DNA of 5,147 nucleotides from JANNSW01 sp031431235 (lineage in GTDB: Bacteria > Pseudomonadota > Alphaproteobacteria > Rhizobiales > Hyphomicrobiaceae). The position numbers and the translations under genes were made by a program. The stretch covers positions 1 to 5,147 of the forward strand of contig JANPDA010000344.1 of assembly GCA_031431235.1 (NCBI GenBank). Direction: 5' to 3'. Below the pieces are notes generated by a model. That model saw nothing but the letters and a program-made list of their open reading frames with translations, was not told the DNA's origin and searched no databases. This document shows, one piece after another, positions 1-5,147 of this stretch (position 1 is its first letter; each line of letters starts with the position of its first letter).

Positions 1-10
1 CATCTTTTCC
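1..10 (-). promoter_or_regulatory. Possible ribosome binding site and start codon of the gene after prkA
   Basis: Read on the minus strand, the left edge is GGAAAAG followed directly by ATG (positions 3-1). This is a plausible purine-rich translation start directly after the repeat hairpin and 90 bases past the prkA stop. In many proteobacteria the next gene is yeaH (DUF444), transcribed with prkA. Only the start codon would be visible, so the identity cannot be tested within the window. Confidence 0.35.
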
Positions 11-87
11 AGGGAGTAGGGAGTAGAGAGTAGGGAGTAGCACCTCTCGCTGCCTCCCTACTCCCTACTCCCAATTCCCTACTCCCT
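11..87. repeat. 30-bp imperfect hairpin built of 7-bp tandem repeats
   Basis: The left arm (11-40) holds four tandem heptamers of AGGGAGT, the third being AGAGAGT, followed by AG. The right arm (58-87) is the complementary array of ACTCCCT units, with variants ACTCCCA (67-73) and ATTCCCT (74-80). The arms pair over 30 positions with 3 mismatches (23/75, 25/73, 27/71). The outer 12 bp and the inner 13 bp are perfect, around a 17-base loop (41-57). In the prkA transcript it starts 5 bases after the stop codon. No U-run follows it, so it is not a standard intrinsic terminator. It could stabilise or process the mRNA, weaken read-through, or be a dispersed intergenic repeat; these roles are inference. 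Heptanucleotide tandem repeats are known from cyanobacterial genomes, but nothing else here suggests a cyanobacterium. Confidence 0.9.
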
Positions 88-92
88 TGCTG

Positions 93-2039
93 TCAGCTGG
101 ACTTCTTCACCCGCATGTACCACTCGACGAGGCGGCGCACCTGTCGCTGGGTATAGCCGCGCGAGACCATGCGATCGACGAACTCGGCGTGCTTCTTCTC
201 GGTCTCGGTGTCCTTCTTGGCGCCGAACGAGATCACGGGCAGCAGATCCTCGACTTGGGAGAACATGCGCCGCTCGATCACGTCGCGGATCTTCTCGTAG
301 GACGTCCAGCTCGGGTTCTTGCCGCCATTGCGAGCGCGCGCACGCAGCGCGAACTTGACCACCTCGTAGCGGAAGTCCTTGGGGTTGGCGATGCCGGCAG
401 GCTTCTCGATCTTGGAGAGCTCCTGGTCGAGCACCGAGCGGTTCATCAGCTGGCCGGTATCGGGATCCTTGAAGTCGTGATCCTCGATCCAGGCATCGGC
501 ATAGGCGACATAGCGGTCGAACAGGTTCTGGCCGAAGTCGTTGTAGGATTCCAGGTAGGCCTTCTGCACCTCGTTGCCGATGAACTCGGCATAGCGCGGT
601 CCGAGCTCCTCCTTGATGAACTCGATGTAGCGATCCTCCATCTCCTCGGGCATCTGCTCGCGCCGGATCGATTGCTCCAGGACGTACATCAGATGCACGG
701 GGTCGGCCGCGACCTCTTGGGTGTCGTAGTTGTAGACTTCCGACAGCACCTTGTAGGCAAAGCGCGTCGAGATGCCTTCCATGCCCTCGTTCACACCCGC
801 CGCATCCCGGTACTCCTGGATGGTCTTGGCGTGCACGTCGGTGTCCTTCAGGCTCTCGCCGTCATAGACGCGCATCTTGGAGAAGAGGCTGGAGTTCTCG
901 TGCTCCTTCAAGCGCGTCAGCACCGAGAACTGGGCCAGCATCTCGAGCGAGCCGGGCGCGCACGGCGCCTTCATCAGCTCGCTGGAGGCGAGCAGCTTGG
1001 CGTAGATTTTCTTCTCTTCCGATACGCGCAGGCAATAGGGCACCTGCACCACCGAGATCCGGTCGAGGAAGGCCTCGTTGTTCTTGTTGGCCTTGAACGT
1101 CGACCACTCGCTCTCGTTGGAATGGGCGACGATGATGCCCTGGTAGGGCAATGCGCCGACGTTCTCGGTGCCGACATAGTTGCCGTCCTGGGTCGCCGTC
1201 AGCAGCGGGTGCAGCATCTTGATCGGCGCCTTGAACATCTCGACGAACTCGAGCAGCCCTTGCGTCGTCCGGTTGAGGCCGCCCGAATAGGAGTAGGCAT
1301 CGGCGTCGTTCTGGCCGTGGAATTCGAGCTTGCGGATGTCGACCTTGCCCACGAGCGCCGAGATGTCCTGATTGTTCTCGTCGCCGGGCTCGGTCTTGGC
1401 GACGCAGATCTGGCGGAGCTTCGATGGCATCAGCTTCACGACCGAGAACTTCGACACATCGCCGCCGAACTCGTCGAGCCGCTTCACCGCCCAGGGCGAC
1501 ATGTAGCTCGCGATCTTCCGGCGCGGGATGCCGTAGCGCTCCTCCAGCGTCCCCCCCATGTTCTCGGCATCGAAGAGGCCAAGCGGGCTCTCGAAGATCG
1601 GCGACACCTCATCGCCTGCCGCCAACGCATAGATGGGGCACTTCTCCATCAACTCCTTCAGCCGCTCGGCGATCGAGGACTTGCCGCCACCGACCGGCCC
1701 GAGCAGATAGAGGATCTGCTTGCGCTCCTCGAGGCCCTGCGCCGCGTGGCGGAAGAAGCCGACGATGCGCTCGATCGTCTCCTCGAGGCCATAGAAGTCG
1801 GCGAAGGCGGGATAGATCTTCACCGTCCGGTTGAGGAAGATGCGCCCCAGCCGCTGATCCCTCGACGAATCGACGAGTTGGGGCTCGCCGATCGCCGCGA
1901 TCATCCGCTCGGCGGCGCTCGCATACATCAACGGATCGTTGCGGCAGCCATCGAGGTACTGCTTCAGTGTGAGCCGCGTCTGCTTATGGCGATCGTAGGA
2001 TCGCGCATAGAGATCGAAGATTTCTTCCTGGGAGGTCAT
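93..2039 (-). CDS. prkA: PrkA family AAA+ serine protein kinase (YeaG-like)
   Basis: This encodes a cytoplasmic PrkA/YeaG protein of 648 residues, close to the usual family length of about 640-650. Seen in the sequence: the N-terminus begins MTSQEEIFDLYARSYD. A Walker A loop, GPVGGGKS, lies at residues 114-121. A conserved block LLEFVEMFKAPIKMLHPLL (252-270) follows, then TQDGNYVGTE (273-282) and IIVAHSNESEW (292-302) in the AAA+ core. The C-terminal third (about 400-640) is the PrkA C-terminal domain, with DVHAKTIQEYRDAAGVNEGMEGISTR-type conservation. Family knowledge: PrkA proteins act in starvation, stress and sporulation responses, often beside yeaH (DUF444) and spoVR. They were first described as serine kinases, but the catalytic activity is debated and protease activity has been proposed. 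I chose the ATG at 2039 because homology starts there. A TTG at 2087 would add 16 residues of non-conserved, Arg/Pro-rich sequence. An AGAGGA motif lies 12 bases upstream of the ATG. The gene is intact, with no frameshift. The name is very secure; the biochemical activity is not. Confidence 0.96.
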   Translation of the reverse strand: MTSQEEIFDLYARSYDRHKQTRLTLKQYLDGCRNDPLMYASAAERMIAAIGEPQLVDSSRDQRLGRIFLNRTVKIYPAFADFYGLEETIERIVGFFRHAAQGLEERKQILYLLGPVGGGKSSIAERLKELMEKCPIYALAAGDEVSPIFESPLGLFDAENMGGTLEERYGIPRRKIASYMSPWAVKRLDEFGGDVSKFSVVKLMPSKLRQICVAKTEPGDENNQDISALVGKVDIRKLEFHGQNDADAYSYSGGLNRTTQGLLEFVEMFKAPIKMLHPLLTATQDGNYVGTENVGALPYQGIIVAHSNESEWSTFKANKNNEAFLDRISVVQVPYCLRVSEEKKIYAKLLASSELMKAPCAPGSLEMLAQFSVLTRLKEHENSSLFSKMRVYDGESLKDTDVHAKTIQEYRDAAGVNEGMEGISTRFAYKVLSEVYNYDTQEVAADPVHLMYVLEQSIRREQMPEEMEDRYIEFIKEELGPRYAEFIGNEVQKAYLESYNDFGQNLFDRYVAYADAWIEDHDFKDPDTGQLMNRSVLDQELSKIEKPAGIANPKDFRYEVVKFALRARARNGGKNPSWTSYEKIRDVIERRMFSQVEDLLPVISFGAKKDTETEKKHAEFVDRMVSRGYTQRQVRRLVEWYMRVKKSS

Positions 2040-2051
2040 GCCTGTTCTCGG

Positions 2052-2057
2052 TCCTCT
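2052..2057 (-). promoter_or_regulatory. Weak ribosome binding site for prkA
   Basis: AGAGGA on the minus strand lies 12 bases before the ATG at 2039, slightly farther than ideal. It still supports the 2039 start over the TTG at 2087, which would place this motif inside the coding region. Confidence 0.4.
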
Positions 2058-2170
2058 GGTGCTCGGTGCCGCATCGGGCCTTTCCAATCGCGCTTCGAAC
2101 CCGGCGTCGCCCGCGCCGCATCCGTTGGCCGGTCGGCGCAGGCCTTGGGCCGAGCGCGTTCCACGCCATG

Positions 2171-2198
2171 GTTGCGCATACTACCATTGTTCCGCAAC
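2171..2198 (-). promoter_or_regulatory. Inverted repeat overlapping an extended -10-like motif upstream of prkA
   Basis: Perfect 6-bp arms GTTGCG (2171-2176) and CGCAAC (2193-2198) flank 16 bases, with arm centres 22 bp apart, about two helical turns. On the minus strand the interior contains TGGTAGTAT, an extended -10-like element whose hexamer TAGTAT (2183-2178) matches TATAAT at 4 of 6 positions. No good -35 hexamer is present. If this is the promoter, transcription would begin near 2170, giving a leader of about 130 bases before the prkA ATG. A regulator bound to the dyad would cover the promoter. This is inferred from arrangement only. Confidence 0.3.
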
Positions 2199-2331
2199 AC
2201 GATGCAGTACCGAAGGTTCAGTTCTCCCGCGCGCCCTGCCCGGCGCGAAAACGAGTGCGGATTCGAGCCGGAAATAGTGGTCATTTGAAGATAATGGGAC
2301 GCCTTGGGTGGAACGCTCGATCCTGTGCGCC

Positions 2332-2370
2332 TGCCGCATGCCACGCGGCATCTGGGCCAAACCAGCCCAG
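2332..2370. repeat. Two adjacent hairpins of identical geometry
   Basis: TGCCGC (2332-2337) pairs with GCGGCA (2345-2350), and CTGGGC (2352-2357) pairs with GCCCAG (2365-2370). Each has a perfect 6-bp stem and a 7-base loop, and they are one base apart. No T-run follows on either strand, so they are not a classical terminator. They lie about 210 bases past the tex stop and 290 bases before the prkA start. Confidence 0.5.
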
Positions 2371-2500
2371 ACCCGGTCGCCTGCATCCGCTCAGGGTCCA
2401 TGCCCTCAGCCTTTCTGCTAGGTTCGCCAACCTCGGACACCCGTCACTGCCCAGACTAATGAGATTCGCGCCCAGACGCTAATCACGCTTGCCGACAATG

Positions 2501-2519
2501 CGGCTGCATGGCGCAGCCG
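2501..2519 (-). terminator. Candidate tex 3'-end hairpin
   Basis: CGGCTGC (2501-2507) pairs perfectly with GCAGCCG (2513-2519) around a 5-base loop, 61 bases past the tex stop. It is the first solid stem after tex. The following minus-strand bases (CATTGTCGG) contain no U-run, so it could mark an RNA 3' end or a Rho-dependent stop at best. Confidence 0.3.
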
Positions 2520-2580
2520 GGCCACAGCTCCCGATGCCGATCCTGCAATCAGCCGCGGCCGCTCTGCACCAACGACACGG

Positions 2581-4908
2581 CTATTTGCGGCTCTCCTGCG
2601 CGCGTTTCAATGCCGCCGCGAAGGCGCCATCGGCGGGAGATTCGGGCTTCCTCTGCATGGCCACTGCGAGGCTCGGCTGCCCGGACGGGCGAGGCGATCC
2701 GCCCGCTCCCGCGCCGCCAGCTGGGTTGGTCTCGATCGCGCCTGATTTCATCGTGAGGCCGATCCGCTTGCGGCTCACATCCACCTCCTTCACGCGCACC
2801 TTCACCACATCGCCCGCCTTCACCACCTCGCGCGGGTCTTTGACGAACCGGTCGGCCAGCTCGGAGATGTGCACGAGCCCGTCCTGGTGCACGCCCACAT
2901 CGACGAAGGCGCCGAACGCGGTCACGTTGGTGACGACACCTTCGAGCTGCATGCCGGGCTTCAGGTCGGAAATCTTCTCGACACCGTCCTGGAACGTCGC
3001 CGTCTTGAACTCGGGGCGCGGATCGCGGCCCGGCTTTTCGAGCTCAGCGAGGATATCGACAATGGTCGGCACGCCAAAAGTCTCGTCCGCGAACTGGGCC
3101 GGCCGCAGCGATTTCAACAGCGCACGGTCGCCGATCAGCGATCTCAGGGGGCGCTTCGTCGTCTCCGAGATGCGCTCGACGACCGCGTAGGCCTCGGGAT
3201 GGACGGCTGAGGCATCGAGCGGATTGGTGCCGTTCATCACGCGCAGGAACCCGGCCGCCTGCTCGAAGGTTTTCGGGCCGAGCCTGGGTACTTTCTTCAA
3301 GCCCGCGCGCGACTTGAAAGGACCGTTCTCGTCGCGAAAGGCGACGATGTTGCCGGCCAGCGTCTGGTTGAGGCCGGAGATGCGGGCGAGCAGCGGCACG
3401 GATGCCGTGTTGACGTCCACTCCGACCGAGTTGACGCAGTCCTCGACCACCGCATCGAGCGAACGCGCCAAGCCCGACTGATCGACGTCATGCTGGTACT
3501 GGCCGACGCCGATCGCCTTGGGCTCGATCTTTACGAGCTCGGCCAGCGGGTCTTGCAGTCGGCGCGCGATCGAGACGGCGCCACGCAAGCTCACGTCGAG
3601 GTCGGGGAATTCCTTGGCAGCGAGCTCGGAGGCCGAATAGATGGATGCGCCCGCCTCCGACACCATTGCTTTCGTCAGCTTCAACTCGGGCATCTTTGCC
3701 ATCAGCTCGGCGACCAGCTTGTCGGTCTCCCGGCTGGCCGTGCCGTTGCCCACGCTGACCAGCTCGACCTTGTGCTTCTTGCAGAGGACGGCGAGCGTGG
3801 CGAGCGAACCCGCCCAGTCGCGCCGCGGCTCGTGGGGATAGACGACTGCCGTGTCGGCGACCTTGCCCGTGGCGTCGACGACCGCCACTTTGACGCCGGT
3901 GCGGATGCCCGGATCGAGGCCCATGGTGACCCGCTGTCCGGCGGGTGCCGCCAGCAACAAATCCTTCAGATTGCTCGAGAAAACCGAGATCGCCTCGGCA
4001 TCGGCGCGCTCCTTCATGCGCGAGAGCGTATCGACCTCCAGGGAGGGTGCGAGCTTGCCCTTCCAGGCCGCCCGCGCCGTCTCGCACAGCCATTTGTCGG
4101 CCGGCCGGCCGCGCTCGGCGATGCCGAATGCGGATCTGATCTTCAATTCGGCCGGGTGCGGCTGCTGCTCGTCGTGGGGCAGGTCGAGATCGAGATCGAG
4201 AATGCCTTCATTGCGTCCGCGCAGCAGCGCCAGCACCCGGTGCGACGGCATGTCCTTGGCGGCCTGATTGAATTCGAAATAGTCGGAGAACTTGGCACCT
4301 TCCCCCTCCTTGCCCTTGATGAGCTTCGAGGCGATCCGCCCGCCCGACCACAGGCTCTCACGCAACTCGCCGACGAGCTTGGGGCTCTCCGCGATCCGCT
4401 CGATCAGGATATGGCGGGCGCCATCGAGCGCGGCCTTGGCATCGGCGATCCCCTTGCCGGCATCGAGGAATTTTGCGGCGGCCTGCTCGGGCACGACCGC
4501 CGGGTTGGCGAGGATCGCTTCCGCCAGCGGCTCGAGCCCCGCCTCGCGCGCAATCTGCGCCTTGGTGCGACGCTTGGGCTTATAGGGCGCGTAGAGATCC
4601 TCCAGCTCGACCTTGGTCAGGGCGGACGCAACGGCGCGAGCCAGCTCGGGCGTGAGCTTGCCCTGCTCCTCGATCGATTTGAGGACCATCGCGCGGCGAT
4701 CCTCGAGCTCGCTCAGATAGGCGAGCCGCTCCGCGAGATTGCGGAGCTGGGTATCGTCGAGCCCGCCGGTCTTCTCCTTGCGGTAACGTGCGATGAAGGG
4801 AACAGAGGCACCCTCGCCCAACAGCTCGACCGCCGCATCGACCTGGCCGATGCCGGCGCCGATCTCGGAGGCGATGCGCGCGTTGATCCGTGCGTGTGTG
4901 GTCGACAT
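2581..4908 (-). CDS. tex: Tex family RNA-binding transcription accessory protein
   Basis: This encodes a full-length Tex (YhgF) protein of 775 residues, against about 770-790 for known members. Domains in order: the N-terminal Tex helical region (about 1-200) with VPFIARYRKEKTGGLDD at 36-52 and LEDLYAPYKPKRRTKA at 102-117; the YqgF/RuvC-like domain (about 325-455) with MGLDPGIRTGVKVAVVD at 329-345, VGNGTASRETD at 386-396 and EAGASIYSASE at 418-428; the helix-hairpin-helix region (about 470-560) with GVGQYQHDVDQ at 467-477 and DVNTAS at 498-503; and an S1 RNA-binding domain (about 650-720) with GVVTNVTAFGAFVDVGVHQDGLVHISEL. A Gly/Ala/Pro-rich tail (about 725-775) looks disordered. Family knowledge: Tex binds nucleic acid in the cytoplasm, affects transcription, and is related to eukaryotic Spt6. 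The ATG at 4908 is preferred because AAGGGAG lies 9 bases upstream. A GTG at 4938 would add ten residues with a poorer site. The stop is TAG at 2581-2583. The gene is isolated on both sides, and nothing is truncated. Confidence 0.97.
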   Translation of the reverse strand: MSTTHARINARIASEIGAGIGQVDAAVELLGEGASVPFIARYRKEKTGGLDDTQLRNLAERLAYLSELEDRRAMVLKSIEEQGKLTPELARAVASALTKVELEDLYAPYKPKRRTKAQIAREAGLEPLAEAILANPAVVPEQAAAKFLDAGKGIADAKAALDGARHILIERIAESPKLVGELRESLWSGGRIASKLIKGKEGEGAKFSDYFEFNQAAKDMPSHRVLALLRGRNEGILDLDLDLPHDEQQPHPAELKIRSAFGIAERGRPADKWLCETARAAWKGKLAPSLEVDTLSRMKERADAEAISVFSSNLKDLLLAAPAGQRVTMGLDPGIRTGVKVAVVDATGKVADTAVVYPHEPRRDWAGSLATLAVLCKKHKVELVSVGNGTASRETDKLVAELMAKMPELKLTKAMVSEAGASIYSASELAAKEFPDLDVSLRGAVSIARRLQDPLAELVKIEPKAIGVGQYQHDVDQSGLARSLDAVVEDCVNSVGVDVNTASVPLLARISGLNQTLAGNIVAFRDENGPFKSRAGLKKVPRLGPKTFEQAAGFLRVMNGTNPLDASAVHPEAYAVVERISETTKRPLRSLIGDRALLKSLRPAQFADETFGVPTIVDILAELEKPGRDPRPEFKTATFQDGVEKISDLKPGMQLEGVVTNVTAFGAFVDVGVHQDGLVHISELADRFVKDPREVVKAGDVVKVRVKEVDVSRKRIGLTMKSGAIETNPAGGAGAGGSPRPSGQPSLAVAMQRKPESPADGAFAAALKRAQESRK

Positions 4909-4917
4909 GGCTCGTTG

Positions 4918-4924
4918 CTCCCTT
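4918..4924 (-). promoter_or_regulatory. Ribosome binding site that fixes the tex start
   Basis: AAGGGAG on the minus strand lies 9 bases before the ATG at 4908. It is a strong Shine-Dalgarno match at a normal distance and favours this start over the GTG at 4938. Confidence 0.65.
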
Positions 4925-5016
4925 GGGGCGTGCGGCACTCTGCCTACCCCGATTGTGCGGCGCTGCCTGCCTCCGCTCGCTCGATCTCGACCAACGGTGC
5001 GCCTCGATCACGGCGT

Positions 5017-5147
5017 TCACAAATGCTGGTCGAAGTCCATGCTGGCGTGAAGGATGCGAACAATTTCGATGCCGGTAGCCGTCAGGCGAAAGTAGACGAC
5101 GTGCGAGCCGACGACATGCTTGAAGTATCCGGCTCGGATCTCGTCAC
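5017..5147 (-). CDS. ParE/RelE superfamily toxin, C-terminal part (cut by window edge)
   Basis: An open frame enters from the right edge and ends at a TGA (5017-5019), giving 42 visible residues. The visible protein reads DEIRAGYFKHVVGSH, then VVYFRLTATGIEIVRILHAS, then MDFDQHL. This is the typical end of a ParE-type toxin: a GSHVVYFR beta strand, a polar turn, the GIEIVRILH strand, and a short tail with MD near the end. Whole family members have about 90-105 residues, so roughly the last 40% is present. Family knowledge: ParE toxins inhibit DNA gyrase and are neutralised by a ParD-type antitoxin usually encoded just upstream in the same operon. Here that means right of position 5147, unseen. 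The related RelE branch cleaves mRNA, but the visible tail looks more like ParE. The gene ends 108 bases before tex in the same orientation. The missing N-terminus means I cannot say whether the toxin is intact. Confidence 0.85.
   Translation of the reverse strand, partial: DEIRAGYFKHVVGSHVVYFRLTATGIEIVRILHASMDFDQHL

Larger units (their letters stand above)
2040..2580. other. 541-bp non-coding gap between tex and prkA
   Basis: No reading frame here looks like a protein. The frames that stay open on both strands are rich in Arg, Pro, Ala and Ser with no recognisable domain, as expected from random GC-rich sequence. No tRNA or other RNA gene was recognised. The stretch holds short inverted repeats at 2171-2198, 2332-2350, 2352-2370, 2420-2433 and 2501-2519, and an AT-richer patch near 2270-2300. 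Because tex ends and prkA begins in the same direction, the stretch should contain the tex 3' end and the prkA promoter and leader. Confidence 0.7.

Noticed and set aside
2085..2110. A GGTTCGAA-like motif on the minus strand suggesting a tRNA T-loop
   Set aside because: The flanking bases do not form the 5-bp T stem, and no anticodon or acceptor arm can be built around it.
2193..2220. A sigma-54 or EcfG-type stress promoter upstream of prkA (GGTAC, TTGC and GGAAC motifs)
   Set aside because: The GG and GC elements are wrongly spaced for sigma-54, and no CGTT element lies 16-18 bases after GGAAC.
87..2288. A 733-codon open frame on the plus strand opposite prkA
   Set aside because: It lies antisense to a clearly conserved gene. 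Its product is an unnatural mix rich in Leu, His, Arg, Val and Gly with no domain, as expected when a GC-rich gene with strong third-position bias is read backwards.
2036..2440. A 134-codon minus-strand frame upstream of prkA whose stop overlaps the prkA ATG as ATGA, resembling translational coupling
   Set aside because: The protein has random composition and no recognisable domain, its start has no clear ribosome binding site, and it would run through the hairpins and putative promoter. The ATGA overlap can arise by chance. Conservation in relatives would change this view.
2066..2482. Plus-strand frames in the tex-prkA gap
   Set aside because: They are Arg/Pro/Ala-rich, overlap each other in several frames, and show no family resemblance, which is typical of non-coding GC-rich DNA.
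2489..3190. A 233-codon plus-strand frame opposite the 3' end of tex
   Set aside because: It is antisense to the conserved S1 domain region of tex and its Ser/Thr/Arg-rich product has no domain.
4580..5020. A minus-strand frame overlapping the start of tex and the gap before it
   Set aside because: It is an out-of-frame reading of tex with Arg/Ala-rich, low-information sequence. The tex frame has clear homology and a good ribosome binding site.

Overview
The window carries three genes, all read on the minus strand, in GC-rich DNA whose codon use and protein sequences suit a high-GC proteobacterium, most likely an alphaproteobacterium. That placement is inferred from general appearance and not from a marker gene. 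In transcription order (right to left) they are the 3' end of a ParE/RelE-type toxin gene cut by the window edge (5017-5147), a complete tex gene for the RNA-binding transcription accessory protein (2581-4908), and a complete prkA (yeaG-type) gene for the PrkA AAA+ stress protein (93-2039).

Between the toxin and tex lie 108 bases holding the tex ribosome binding site and no clear promoter or terminator. Between tex and prkA lie 541 bases without a convincing gene. This stretch holds several short GC-rich hairpins, a 6-bp inverted repeat spanning an extended -10-like motif, and a weak prkA ribosome binding site, so prkA probably has its own promoter there. Just past the prkA stop, positions 11-87 form a 30-bp imperfect hairpin built from 7-bp repeats (AGGGAGT on one arm, ACTCCCT on the other). 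It ends just before a GGAAAAG-ATG motif at the left edge, which may be the start of the next gene. In many proteobacteria prkA is followed by a yeaH (DUF444) gene, so that is the first candidate.

The three genes have no obvious shared task. tex is a housekeeping gene, prkA belongs to a stress or starvation module whose partners would lie left of the window, and the toxin belongs to a type II toxin-antitoxin pair whose antitoxin would lie right of it. I see no strong sign of an undescribed multi-gene system. The most notable elements are the heptamer-repeat hairpin after prkA, the dyad upstream of prkA, and the toxin remnant at the edge, which is short enough to be missed by ORF calling.
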